From: Neonectria sp. B-13
Lineage: Eukaryota > Ascomycota > Sordariomycetes > Hypocreales > Nectriaceae
Length of the DNA: 64,000 bases
Direction of reading: 5' to 3'
NCBI GenBank assembly: GCA_002682825.1
Contig: NOKP01000032.1
Span: forward strand, 310,001-374,000
The notes under the pieces are model-generated. The model worked only from the letters and a program-made list of their open reading frames with translations, was not told the origin of the DNA and ran no database searches. Below, piece by piece: positions 42,445 to 53,794 of the stretch; positions within the stretch are counted from its first letter, which is position 1; each line of letters starts with the position of its first letter. The position numbers and the translations under genes are program-made.

Positions 42445-43509
42445 TCATTTCACAAGAACAACTCGGCCGGAAACCTTTCCCGCCTTGAGCAAGTCCATTG
42501 CTTCATTCACCGAGTCCCAGGCCATCTTCTGGACCGGCACCGGGCTCAACTTCCCCTCCTTCGCCATCCGCACAATCGTTCGCAGCTGTTCCAGGTTTCC
42601 AGTGATGTTTGAGTAGATAGTCAGGCCTTTGAAGATGTTCCCCACGAGTGACATCTCAATCGAGCCTCCCATGACGCCAACTTGCACCCACTTGGCTCCT
42701 TTGGCGACGAGACTGTTCACCAAGGCAGCGGTGCCGGAGCTGTTCACGAAGTCAATGACGGCAATGACGGGCCCGTTGGTCACGGCAAGGACATCCTTGG
42801 CTGCCGAAGGACCGGAGGTGTTAACAGTCTTTGTTGCACCGGCTGCGGCGGCTGCAGCCAGTTTGTCGTCATTTATGTCGGCACTGACAATGAACTTGTG
42901 CCCATACGACTTGAGCACTGAGATGGCGGCGAGCCCTAGACCCCCTGCACCAATAAGGAGGACCGGTTCATCCGCCGGCAGGGGCATGACTTTGTTGACA
43001 GCGCTGAGGGTTGTGATTCCAGAGCAGCCAAAAGTGCAAGCCACTGCAGGATCGAGATCCCCAAGATCGACCAGGTACTTTGGATGCGGTACCACCACGT
43101 ACTCAGCGAAACCTCCATTTCGCAATGTCCCAAGACCTTTCTGCGCAGCGCACAAGTTGTCTTCTTCCTGGCCGCAGCGCGTACAAGAACCACAACCAAG
43201 CCACGGGTATACGATTTGACGAGACCCTACCGAAACAGACCCTGCATCTGGTCCAACAGCGGCTACCTCTCCAAGAATCTCATGTCCCAGTGCGACAGGC
43301 AACTGTATTCCGCGGTCCTTGACGTAGAATCGCTGCCCCTTGCCCGTGTCGTAGAAGCCTTCGGCGGTGTGGAGGTCTGAATGGCAAACGCCGGCGTGTG
43401 TGACTCTCAGTAAGACGTCTGTTCCTTTTGGTGTCGGAATAGGCTGGCGGATCTTCTCGAGAGGCCTATCCCATTCCGTCAGGGCCCAAACATCCATTTG
43501 ATCTGCCAT
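42445..43509 (-). CDS. Zinc-dependent alcohol dehydrogenase
   Basis: A 354-residue intron-less medium-chain alcohol dehydrogenase. Catalytic zinc ligands are visible in AGVCHSDLH and LGHE, the structural zinc loop is CGSCTRCGQEEDNLC (four Cys), and the NAD-binding turn is LIGAGGLGLAAI followed by an acidic residue (SADIND), which favours NAD over NADP. I chose the Met at 43509 (MADQMDVWALTEW), because family members begin just before such a segment; an in-frame Met at 43575 would add 22 unlikely residues. It would oxidise a primary or secondary alcohol. It is divergently paired with an aldehyde dehydrogenase across a 373-base gap carrying an inverted CCTCGG pair, suggesting an alcohol-aldehyde-acid relay. 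The chain length or terpenoid nature of the substrate cannot be read. Confidence 0.93.
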   Translation of the reverse strand: MADQMDVWALTEWDRPLEKIRQPIPTPKGTDVLLRVTHAGVCHSDLHTAEGFYDTGKGQRFYVKDRGIQLPVALGHEILGEVAAVGPDAGSVSVGSRQIVYPWLGCGSCTRCGQEEDNLCAAQKGLGTLRNGGFAEYVVVPHPKYLVDLGDLDPAVACTFGCSGITTLSAVNKVMPLPADEPVLLIGAGGLGLAAISVLKSYGHKFIVSADINDDKLAAAAAAGATKTVNTSGPSAAKDVLAVTNGPVIAVIDFVNSSGTAALVNSLVAKGAKWVQVGVMGGSIEMSLVGNIFKGLTIYSNITGNLEQLRTIVRMAKEGKLSPVPVQKMAWDSVNEAMDLLKAGKVSGRVVLVK

Positions 43510-43713
43510 TGGTTCGAAAACGTTTGCTGTGGTCAGGGGACCAAGAAAATTCGGGAGACAGCGATCCAGTGGCATTTATCTCGTTAATTAGAGGTTCATC
43601 GGCGTTGGCCGGCTTTAGAGGCTGCAAGTGGCGATGGCCTTCGGAAATTTCCCGAAGATCCAACGCGGGGCAGTTGGGATTGGGAGGTTTACGGGCACTG
43701 CATCTCCGAGTAG

Positions 43714-43763
43714 CCTCGGGGACGTCGTCTACTTCGCACATGATTCGGAAATGCGGGCCGAGG
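43714..43763. promoter_or_regulatory. CCTCGG...GCCGAGG pair, ADH/ALDH divergent promoter
   Basis: CCTCGG at 43714-43719 and GCCGAGG at 43757-43763 face each other in the 373-base gap between the ADH (43509, minus) and ALDH (43883, plus) starts, about 120-250 bases from each. Confidence 0.65.
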
Positions 43764-43882
43764 TGCTAAACGCCGCTCAACAATGAAGCAGCATCTGGCA
43801 AGCAGCAAGATTTAAGTGTACTGCGAGAAAAGAACTGACTGGCTTCGCATTTGAGCCAACAAGACACATTGAAGTCGCCGCC

Positions 43883-45401
43883 ATGGGTAACGACAGCTTG
43901 GATCCGGCACGCTACAACAAGCTGTACCTGAACGGTCAATACGTCACGGCGCAGGGCAGAGAAACTTACAGCCTGAAGAACCCCAAAGACAACACCATCG
44001 TTATCGACAATGTCCCAATCGCAGGACCTGCAGATGTTGATGCAGCTGTCGCATACGCCGAGGAGGCCTTCAATGGACCTTGGAGTCGATTCACAGCTAT
44101 ACAGCGGACCGAGTGTCTTCTCAAACTGGCTTCATTGCTTGAGGGAGAGCTCACGTCTATTCTGACACTGGACTCACTTACATCCGGAATCCCAGTATCT
44201 CTAGCTCCAGTTCGTGAGCGAAACTATATCAGAAACTGCGTACTGTACTACGCAGGGTGGACAGACAAACAGAAAGGGGATTACTTTCCCGCTGACGATG
44301 GTGAGTGAAGATGCATGACTGAGATAACCGGTAACTAACACTGCCGTGACAGGATTTGTAAAGCTGGTTCGCCATGAGCCACTTGGTGTTTGTGCTGCCA
44401 TCAACCCCTTCAACGCACCTTTGGCAACCCTCTTCCTCAAAGTTGCACCAGCACTTGCGACCGGAAACGTTATGATAGTGAAGCCTAGCGAGAAGACACC
44501 TCTGGGTACTCTAGCCGCTGCATCTCTCTTTGAGAAAGCTGGCTTTCCTCCTGGAGTCGTTCAAGTCATCACAGGACACGGGTCCACCGGTGCGCTGCTT
44601 GCAGAGCACATGAGGATTCGCAAGGTCAGCTTCACCGGCTCAGTGGCGACGGGAAGAAAGATCCAGGTAGCCGCTGCGCAGAGCAACTTGAAACGAGTCA
44701 CGCTTGAGCTAGGAGGAAAGAGCCCGGCAATAGTTTTCGAGGACGCCAATCTCGAGAATGCCCTCACATGGACAGTCAATGCAATTTTGACGCGAAGCGG
44801 ACAGCTTTGTGTTGCTGCCTCGAGGGTCTATGTCCAGAAGAGCATCGCAGATCAGTTCATCGAAGAGTACAAGAAAAGAATGAGGGCGGCTAAAGATGAC
44901 TTGGGAGATCCCCAAGACCCAGCTGTCAAGCTGGGACCCATGGTCGACGAGTCACAGCTTGAGCGGGTTAAAAAGATGGTAGAACGAGGAAGATCCGAAG
45001 CTGAGCTGGTTGTCGGAGGTGTCCAGTACGGCGAGACAGGGTGTTACATGGAACCAACCGTGTTCTTGAACCCGCAGAGTGACGCCGAAATCTATCGCAA
45101 CGAGATCTTCGGACCAGTCAGCATCATCAAGACGTTCGAGACGGAGGAAGAGGTTTTGAAGTTGGCCAACGACACCGAGTTTGGCCTGATGTCTGGCGTC
45201 TTCACCCGAGATATCACACGTGCTCTGCGGGTATCCTCAGCACTCGAATCAGGCGTAGTCGGTGTCAATTGTGTCAGTCTGCAGAACCTTCAAACGCCTT
45301 TTGGCGGCAAGAAGCAGAGCGGTGTTGGGCGGGAATTCGGGGAGTATGCACTGAGACTGTATACCGAGCCGAAGACGGTTCTTATCAATATGGCAGCGTA
45401 G
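43883..45401 (+). CDS. Aldehyde dehydrogenase (NAD(P)-dependent)
   Basis: Two exons (43883-44300, 44353-45401; 52-nt intron) join in phase to 488 residues. The ALDH fold is complete: the INPFNAPLA segment carrying the oxyanion Asn, KPSEKTPLG for cofactor, FTGSVATGRKI, general base Glu in LELGGKSP, nucleophile Cys in RSGQLCVAASR, and the C-terminal NEIFGPV and QTPFGGKKQSG motifs. No organelle signal is apparent, so the cytosol is likely. It would oxidise an aldehyde from the divergently transcribed ADH to an acid. The INPFNAP form, rather than the PWNFP of classical class 1/2 enzymes, places it nearer the broad semialdehyde/vanillin-type groups; the substrate remains open. Confidence 0.93.
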
Positions 45402-45614
45402 GTAGCCACTGAGTTATGATGCACTTGAATTAAACTGTTTAGAAAATGCGTCGTTTCTTATGTGATGATGATCGATTCCTCTGAATCGTGCTGACCGCCT
45501 CGTCCAGATGGATGATATGTTTGTACAACTGATTGCAAGTCCTTATGAAGAGACCGACGCATTAATTTCACAGAGCCGCCCTGCGATTGACTATTGAGCC
45601 TACGCTAACAGAGC

Positions 45615-46661
45615 TTAATTACATGGGAATATGTCAAGTACAAAGGCCCTGATATGTGCTGCAATTTCATCCGGCTTCTCCATTGGCGACCAATGCGCCG
45701 AGTCAATAAAAACTTCCTTCAAATTTGGTACGAGGCCTCTCTCCTTTGCCGGGATCATCATTTCCGGCATACAAACAGCGTCCCAAGTACAGATCAAGAA
45801 CAGCGTTGGCATCTCAATGACCAGGTTTTCCTCGGGGATAGTTGCATCTGACTCGGACTGTATGTTGGATGCCGTAGCCTTGTACATCTGCAGGGCTGAC
45901 GCGAATCCATCGGCCTTGAACTGTTGCATGAACTTGTCTTTCCATCCTGGCTGGCATGCGTATGCCTTCAACGGCACGTTCTCGTCGCTCAGCAAAAACT
46001 CACGCATGGCGTTTGGAACGCAGAACAGCCGTTTCATCCAGTCTTCCACATCACCGTGCAACACTTGCCACATTCTTTCCAGATTCGCATCTATAATCTC
46101 GGCGGCGTCGGGCGCCGTGAAAAACTCCCAGTACGAGAACTGTGGGTAGCCATAGGTCTTCTCCGTGAGTTCGTTGACGGCAGCGAGGTCGAAGGGTTGA
46201 CTTGACGGAACCATGTACGCTGTGTTGATGAGGACGACAGCGCTGAACAGCTCGCGCTTGTGGAGATAGGTGCGCTGGGCCAACGCGCTGCCCCAGTCGT
46301 GTCCGATGATGACTGTGGATTCGACCTTCTCAGTATCTAGAATGTCGGCAAGATCGTCGGCTTGGCCTTTGTAGGCGTACAAACTCGTGTCGCTTGGCTT
46401 GTCGGTGCCTGCATATCCCAAGCAGTCCGGTACAATGATCTTATTTGGCAGGTCGAGGAGTGCCGCGACCACGCCTGACCAGAGATGGGCCGAGTCGGGG
46501 AAGCCATGAATAAATAACAAGGCGGGATGATTCTGGGTAGACTGGCCGGACCGGGATACGTAGTATGTGTACTTGAGCGAACGCTGCGTAACGTGCGTTT
46601 TTTGCTGAAAGCTCTCCATTGGAAGTTCGGAATGATGATGTAAATATGGACTAGTGTTCAA
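45615..46661 (-). CDS. Epoxide-hydrolase-type alpha/beta hydrolase
   Basis: A 348-residue intron-less hydrolase. The HGFPDSAHLW oxyanion segment (about residues 52-61), nucleophile Asp122 in IIGHDWGSALA, an acid in CTWDAVC and His in DSAHWSPMEKP give the full triad of the soluble epoxide hydrolase/haloalkane dehalogenase group. An Asp nucleophile with HGFP favours epoxide hydrolase. A cap region rich in aromatic residues lies between residues about 165 and 270. Met15 (MESFQQK) is an alternative start. It shares a 625-base divergent promoter with the FAD monooxygenase, which fits an epoxidation-hydrolysis pair acting on an olefin, as in terpene breakdown. The pairing is inferred from position. 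Confidence 0.88.
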   Translation of the reverse strand: MNTSPYLHHHSELPMESFQQKTHVTQRSLKYTYYVSRSGQSTQNHPALLFIHGFPDSAHLWSGVVAALLDLPNKIIVPDCLGYAGTDKPSDTSLYAYKGQADDLADILDTEKVESTVIIGHDWGSALAQRTYLHKRELFSAVVLINTAYMVPSSQPFDLAAVNELTEKTYGYPQFSYWEFFTAPDAAEIIDANLERMWQVLHGDVEDWMKRLFCVPNAMREFLLSDENVPLKAYACQPGWKDKFMQQFKADGFASALQMYKATASNIQSESDATIPEENLVIEMPTLFLICTWDAVCMPEMMIPAKERGLVPNLKEVFIDSAHWSPMEKPDEIAAHIRAFVLDIFPCN

Positions 46662-46943
46662 GATACACTGCGCATTTAGAGCATTGAGGCTGTGAATAGA
46701 AATGAATTCATCACCACAGGAGTCCTTGGAAAAAGGCCTGGCAAGATGCTAATCTCATTCCCTATTTACAAACCCCAGGGCCATGCCTGAAAGCGCGATC
46801 TGAATCGGTTAGGTCGGGCCGAAACTTGAGAATGTGGCCCACGAGCTAGCTTGACCCTGAGGTCATGAACCTATCCATGTCAAGTCTATGCATCGCATCC
46901 CGAGCTACGGTAACTGGCCCGAGCCGCAACGTAGCTTAGAAGA

Positions 46944-47099
46944 CCTCGGGCCGCATCGCCGAGGGGTTGAGGCTTTTCAGGCTCATTCTCCGTGCATACC
47001 ATCGACCCGTCATGTCACGTGGCGTCATATCAGCCCTTGCAATATTGTCGGATCCGGAATAGTAGAGAAGCTCCTCAACCGATGCGGGATTCACCGAGG
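46944..47099. promoter_or_regulatory. CCTCGG-N9-CCGAGG pair plus third site, EH/FMO promoter
   Basis: CCTCGG at 46944-46949 and CCGAGG at 46959-46964 form a tight inverted pair with a 9-base spacer, and a further CCGAGG is at 47094-47099. They lie in the 625-base gap between the hydrolase (46661, minus) and FAD monooxygenase (47287, plus). Confidence 0.7.
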
Positions 47100-47286
47100 T
47101 CACTTTCGTGGTCAGTTTCCCCAGGTTTGCAGGGGTGCAAAGCCATGTGGGGAGAGTAAGTGTACTTGATCAATTAAATAGGGCATATAAAGGCAACTTC
47201 GCCTACTTCCATTGTGCTTCAAGTTATAACCGTTACTCCCGATTCATTTTCATCATCCAGATACCAACGAGAACTATCAAGAAAAG

Positions 47287-49937
47287 ATGGGTGCAAAAAG
47301 CGACTTCAAGGTCGTTATTGGAGGTGGCAGCATTGCCGGCCTCACGCTGGCCAACATGCTGCAGCTGTACGATATCGATTATGTCGTACTCGAAAGCTAT
47401 CCCGAAATTGCACCCCAGGTCGGTGCAAGCATCGGAATGTTACCACATGGCAACAGAATCCTCGACCAACTCGGCCTGTTCGACAAGATTCTGGACCTGT
47501 GCCCCCCCTTGGACTCGTTCCACTTTCGTGATCAGACGGGAAGTGTGATATGTGAGTTCCGAGGCATGAATCATTCCATGCATGAGAGGTGAAGCGTCCT
47601 ATGAGATGAAGACGATACGATTCTAACACCTCCTAGACACGGCTATCCTATTACGTTCTTGGATCGCCAGATGGTGCTTCAAGTGCTGTATAACAACATC
47701 CGAGACAAAACAAAGATCCTCACCAAGAAATGTGTACAGAAAGTCGACATGAACGACAATGGAGTCGTTGTCCGGACCTCCGACGGCTCTACCTACAAGG
47801 GTGACATCCTGATTGGCGCCGATGGAATTCACAGCACCGTGAGGGAGGAAATGTGGAGGATCGCAAATGAGATGTCTCCCGGGTGGATTCCATCCGACGA
47901 GCACTCCTGTGAGTTTGATAATCTCTACAACTTGCGGCTTCACGTACGCTGACGTCCTCAAGCCGTCCCATGTGACACGGGGTGCGTCTTCGGAATCTCC
48001 GAACCCTGCGAGGGCATCGAGCCCGGCGCGTCAAACTCGGTCTTCCGAAAACATCAATCGTATATCGTCAACGGCGGCCCTGAAGGTCGCGTCTACTGGT
48101 TTTACTTCTTCAAGTTGGCGCAGCGAGTCTACGGTGATGACATCCCAACTTACACCAAGGGGGACGAGAAGAAGCTACTCGCGCAGCGACAAAACGACAA
48201 TATCACCCCAAATCTGAAGTTCAAGGAGATCTTGGACAAAAGGATTTCGTCAGTCCTGGTGCCTTTGCAGGAATATGTCTTTAGAAAGTGGTATTACAAG
48301 CGCATCATCACTATTGGTGACTCCGCGCACAAGGTACGTAGACTGCACAGCACCATGTTAGAACTAGATTTTACTAACCAACCGTTGGCAGTTCAACCCA
48401 ATCTCTGGCCATGGCGGTAACGCTGCTATTGAGTCAGCAGCTACTCTGATCAACACCCTTCGGCAGGTGCTCGCAAAGTCGCGAGGCGCCAAGCCCACGC
48501 TCAAAGAGATCGAAGACGCCTTTGCCACGACCCAAAGCATTCGACAGGCTAGAGCAACCACACTGAAGGAACATTCCCACGAACAACAGCGCACTGAACT
48601 TCTGGACACCCCTTTCCATCAATTCACAGCTTTCCATTTGTTGCCGCTCACCGACACCGAGGACGTCACCTTCAACTTCTCCCGCAACATGCCGCTCGCC
48701 GAAAAGCTGAACAGCCCAAAGCTGAGCCTCGTCCCGAGACTCGTGCCCTATAAGGACGAGCTTCTAAGCAGCCCAAAGCCTAGGGGCATGAAAAAATGGT
48801 ACTTTATTGCATTCTACCTCACCGTTGCTGCACTGGTTCATTATGGCATGTGGGTTCGGTCTGCCCATTACGGCCTTGAAGATCACTTGGGGACCATCTT
48901 GGAGACCGGAACCTTTACATACGATGCGAACTTTACCCTTAAGCGCAAGTACATCGGCATAAAAGTCATTGACGACTATCTGGCGTTCCTGGCGGCAATC
49001 TTCATGACAGGCTTAAACAATTGGGACCAGAATTTCGGGATGTTGCAACTGTACTTTCTCGGAATGCTCGTTCAGCCCATCACGGTGTGGGTCGTTGAGG
49101 CATACCGGAAACGCAACATGCTGACGCCCGTATCACTGTGCGTATTGACAAAGTCTTCCTGGTGTACCTGCGTGCTGATCTGTTTCTAGCATCACTATCT
49201 GGCTCACACTAGTCCAGTCGGCCGGCATTGGAATCTACATGCCAATCTACTATGCCGTCTACACGTACATTTCCGAACCCGAGACCTACTGGTGGCCTCT
49301 CAACCGAGAGGTCAAGATCCAACACGCTGCATCGCTGATGTGGGCTGTTATGATCGGTTACACCCTTCCGACAATACTTATGTTCGTACCGTGGAAGGAC
49401 CCAAACACAGTCCAGAACTTTGAGGCGCTTTGGCAAGTGTCGCCCATGCTGGTCCCGCTGATTTGCGGGATTTCCGGGTACACTTACGTTTGGAGACACA
49501 ATCTCAAACCAACCTCGCCGACAGCCAAGCAAGTATTCCTGGACATTGCGCATCTCAAGAAGCTCTACGTCGTCAGCGGTATTCTGGGCTTGGTGCTACA
49601 CGTCTACTGCATTGCTAAAATCAGCTCAACACCTAATCTAAGCTTCAAAACGGTATTTTGGGCCGACTTTTCCACGCAGCCGAAGGCGTTCGGCGAAGGC
49701 CTCTCGGCTCTCTTCCTCACAGACTTCTGGGGTTTCTACGTTGCTACATACGCTTGGTTATGCATGGCTGTATGGGATTTGAAGCGCATGGGACGGACAA
49801 CTGTCGATGTAGTGACAGCCTCTGCCACTATCGCCTTGAGCAGCTTCATCATTGGCCCCGGTGCTACCATGTCGGCGGTTTGGTACTGGAGAGAAATTGC
49901 TCTGGCCAAGACCTGCTTCGCTCAAGGTCTCAACTAA
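47287..49937 (+). CDS. PaxM-like FAD monooxygenase fused to a multi-helix membrane domain
   Basis: Five exons (47287-47555, 47637-47908, 47963-48333, 48392-49137, 49190-49937) join to 801 residues. The first junction is the weakest: phase requires donor GTTCCG at 47556, although a better GTGAGT lies four bases earlier. Residues 1-430 are a group A flavoprotein monooxygenase: GGGSIAGLTLA for the FAD adenosine, GADGIHSTVREE (DG motif) and IGDSAHKFNPISGHGGNAAIE (GD motif). This is the PaxM/meroterpenoid epoxidase-like branch. Residues about 437-795 contain roughly seven or eight hydrophobic helices (for example KKWYFIAFYLTVAALVHY and the MPIYYAVYTYISEP region) and resemble membrane domains of fungal terpenoid enzymes, but I cannot name the family. 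Activity of the membrane half is unknown. Confidence 0.83.
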
Positions 49938-50644
49938 TCACACGCGCTGATGCTCGGGAGCTGTTATCGGGAAATTGGTCCTTGATTGTTTGTGCCTACG
50001 TATGCTCTCTTTATGCTACACGGCTAATATAACTTGGACGCAAGTACAGTTGATGGTCTTGTGCTCTTGATATATGGCGTGGTGCACGATATTGTAGTCC
50101 CCGTTTTCTTCTTCCCACCTCAACTACCAATACGAGCGCATGCGCAGTCCCCTAGGCGAGAGCAAATACATGTTGCCCACATACCAGTACAGAACAATCT
50201 CTATCTAGGTTTTAATGTTAGTTATCGCCAAATATAGAGAGTCCATGCAGTTAGCATCATTAGTTTGATGCTGTGCCTTTTCACTAAGTTCGGGCTTCTT
50301 TCCCCTTATGATCTTGTGTCTCCAGATCACCCCAGAAGGCTTGCGTGGATTTAGTCGACCACGACTACTATTTACGCTGAGGGATCTTGCCACTGTGGGG
50401 ACTTCCATAGTACGGTTGCTGAGAATGTGCGCAGGGCTACCCATAGTCTGGTTCACTTCGTTGAAAGTCTGTTGACTAGAGATGGGTAAAGTACCAGAAA
50501 TGAAGAGCAAAGGCTAATACAAACAGTGCGCCCATCCTTCTCAGGAGTTTCGCTATATTACCGCAATAGCAGATATAACTTAATACTGCTGATAGGTCGC
50601 CCATACGACAAAGAGATAAAAAGGAAGGACTAGTATCTCGGCAC
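49938..50644. other. Convergent gap without CCTCGG
   Basis: This is the 707-base 3'-3' gap between the FAD monooxygenase and regulator 4. Only short open frames without protein-like features were found, and no CCTCGG element was seen. Confidence 0.5.
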
Positions 50645-52945
50645 CTAAGAGACCGGTGGTGCCAGACTAGAGATCAAAGCTTCTGACGGAGGGAGATCAA
50701 GAACAAAGTCGTCGAACCCACCCGAAGAAAAGATAGCCGGGACAACGCCCGTTTCAAAGCAATCCCACGTAATATCTAGGCTGCTCCCCATCCCCAGCGA
50801 ACTGGCCTGGATGACATCAAGAGACTGGTTTAGAAACGGAACCTCTTGAGCACGAGCATTTGTCGAACCCCGACGTGGACGATGAAGCGTGTCTATGAGG
50901 GGGCCACTCCCACAGACCTGTTTCAGAGAATCCAACATGCGTCCTATGATGGGAAAATGTGGTTGTACCGATTCCATACTCTTGATCAGTTGACGGAGCC
51001 AGATGGTCTCGTTGTGCACGCTGTCAACTTTACTGAGATGTCCGATCATGACAGTAGCAGCTACCACGGCGTTGTCGAGCATGATGGAGGGTATCTTCTC
51101 CATCCCAAAGGCTTCCCGGTAGGTGACGACAAGACGAGCTACACGGAGTGCATATTGGTAAATTAAAACATTCGAATCATCGGATGACGCTCGAACACTC
51201 CCGTCGCCGGTTGTCTGAGAGTGCCGCCGCTTCCTGGGATTTAGCGGTCTGGCTAGGGCTCGTCGCAAGAGGATCTGCACCTTGCAGTACTGGGAGTGCA
51301 AGCCGTATCCAGCGAGATGCATATTTGTCAGGCGATGTTCGTTGTATGTCAACTCGGGCGGAAGGCCTTCGTACCACTCATCCACCTTCTTGGAGAGCTT
51401 TCGCAGCGTAGAAGACCTATCAGAGTCGCTGATGGACTGTTCGTTCAACACGTGTGTTATTTCGGCCATGGGCACGCAAAGCCCTACCCAGGCATTGAGC
51501 CATGGTGTATCTGCCTTCCGGCTCTCCCTGCAGCGCGAAGCTGCAATACTCAAGACGGATGTTGGGATAGAACTTGGTCTGCCAAGATACAGGGTCCAAA
51601 CGCCTTCGTAAACTACACAGGCTGACAGTAGAGCGTAGGCAAGATTTCCTTCCTTGCTTGACTCGTGGGGTTCCTCGGGAGTGTCAATGATGCTTGCAAG
51701 CTCATGTAGACCAAGATCAGACAGCATTCGGCACGCCACACCTGTATTAGTTAGTTGGAATGGTTCACTGAACGCCTTTGTGTCTTTGTATGCAGCAAAC
51801 CTACCACAGTACATCCAGGCCGGGCGGTCGTTTCCCTGCGTGACTTCGTATTCACTCAAAAGCAGGAACCCTTGCATGTTCGCAGGTGTCGGCTCAGACA
51901 TAGCCCCCAACGCTTCACCCTTGGCCCACTCACAATATTTGGATCCCAAAGCGCGTACAGACTTTGACGTGCTGAGTCGCGTGCCGCAGGCCAACATGGC
52001 ATTCTCCAGAAACGTGGAGTACCACCGGGACTCGTTACCGTTTTCCTGGTGGGTCAGGAACAGTTCCTTGTCGACAACGTCAACCCAGAGCGTCTGATAC
52101 TTGAAGAAGGACTGGAATAGATGGTCTCGCAAATGAGGTGAAGCTGGGTCGAGGTCAATACCGACTGCATCTACCTCGTCGAAAGAAGTGAGACGAGGCT
52201 CCTGCTCCTCGCTCGACGAAACGACATGGGGGTGACATGTTGCGCCGTAAAAGCTTGGTGAATCATCACGAGTGTCCTCTGGAGAACTTCCATTGATTGA
52301 GATAGGTGCCGGCTGGGCTTGATGGGAGCGCTGAGGGGCTATCGCCACGGCTGGCTCGATGTTGCCGTTGGTCTGAGACGGTGCTGTATTTGCGGTGTTT
52401 GTAGATCGTGCGCTGCTTGAAACGGTCAGTCTTCCATGACGAGAATCATCCAGGGAGTTTGCTATTTACGTGAAACGTACCTCAGACTGCATGGAACGAT
52501 GGATGCGTATTCAGGATGTGGAGCATTGGCACCATCCTCGTTGGGTCCCCAAGCCGGCTGGTCGCCCGCCCTTTGACTCTGGGCTTCGAGCATCTCTATG
52601 CGCTGCTGGAGCTTATCCACAACCTTCCGGTTCACCGATCTGCGTCTCATTTTAGCTGAAGGCCGGCAATGTGCTCCAGTCCACCGACGACGAACCTTCT
52701 TCCATCCGAGAAAGGGTCCAGCAAGCATTCCTGCCCAGCCCGTCGACACGGGCCACATCCTTCATCTGACGAAGCAGACTGGGCATCGCACTAGAGTAAG
52801 ATATTGAGCTTCAGTATTCCTCGAGGCACGACGGGGACGAGGACGGGCGGCTTGCCTTGACCTTGCGCTGCCGACAACTCCGGCAGGCGATGGCGGCACG
52901 CTGAACCGTACCTGTTGTCGACGAAGATGTTGGTTGGTCTACCAT
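50645..52945 (-). CDS. Zn2Cys6 transcription factor 4
   Basis: Five exons (52856-52945, 52696-52790, 52481-52639, 51805-52415, 50645-51741) join in phase to 683 residues. The Zn2Cys6 cluster is split by the first intron: CRSCRQRKVK in exon 1, then CDAQSASSDEGCGPCRR and the last Cys in exon 2. The canonical Cys-x6-Cys spacing is restored only if that intron (52791-52855) starts GCAAGC, a GC-AG intron. A coiled-coil stretch (VVDKLQQRIEMLEAQ) follows. The fungal_trans domain has WMYCGVACRMLSDLGLHE, rebuilt across a 63-nt in-phase intron (51742-51804) that also reads through as coding. It is divergent from BVMO 1 across a gap with a CCTCGG inverted pair. Its effector is unknown. Confidence 0.86.
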
Positions 52946-53548
52946 TGATGAAGCTATCGAAAGAGCTCAATACGGGTTCAGCGTTAGACCAATTCGATTT
53001 TGCAGAACGGACAGCACGATTCTATTGTCCAGGGTTGAATCACGGAACTTGATCTGGGCATGCATGACGATGCTGCAACGCTCCAACCCCGTGGGGAAGA
53101 AAGCGGGGTAGAAGCTCAAGAACACGGGGAGCAACGGGCTAAGCCAGTCTTTCGGCCGATGGCCGAATCGATACTAGTAGTATCGGTTGATGCCGCATCG
53201 GTTTGGGGACTCATCATTGCCTACGGAATGCTAAAACTGATATGGACGACAAGCTTATGTGAAACCTCTCATGAAGAGCACGGGGAGGTTACTTGAGATA
53301 ACTTGTGTGGACAGTGGGACGGGCTGGATTTATCCGTCGTAACTTCAACCCGTCATCCACCTACATGGGGTTTCCGTGGGCCCTCGTGGAGACTGAAGCG
53401 CAGGTAAAGTGAGCTAACCCATGATCCGGCACTTGTTACCGAGCTCGCCCCGAACTGAGCTACCCGCATGTCGGTCCGTGTATTTGTAATTTGTACGTTC
53501 GGGAATATCAGAACGCCCCGAGTCAGCCGCGACTCCTTGTCTCGGTTG

Positions 53549-53570
53549 CCTCGGTCGGCTGATGCCGAGG
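53549..53570. promoter_or_regulatory. CCTCGG-N10/11-CCGAGG inverted pair, regulator 4/BVMO 1 promoter
   Basis: CCTCGG at 53549-53554 and GCCGAGG at 53564-53570 face each other 225-245 bases before the BVMO 1 start (53795) and about 600 bases before regulator 4 (52945, minus). The rest of the 849-base gap shows no gene. Confidence 0.7.
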
Positions 53571-53794
53571 CGGCCAACCCACGGCAACCAACTCACGGCG
53601 AAGGCCGACGGCTTCAATCAATAGCAACAATGCATATGTCAACCAACACACTATGCAATGCCAACAGTCGGGTGCATTCTCATATATGCTTGTAACTTAA
53701 GCGTCTGATACCCCAATTGTACATCCCATTCTTTATCCTGCTGTATTATCCTAGGGTTCAAGTTCTTTCACAGATTGCATTTCTCCGGATTAAC

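Noticed and set aside
47552..47636. GTGAGT as donor of the first FAD monooxygenase intron
   Set aside because: It is the better donor by consensus, but leaves the reading frame out of phase with HGYPITFLDRQ; the donor four bases later restores it. Kept as an uncertainty.
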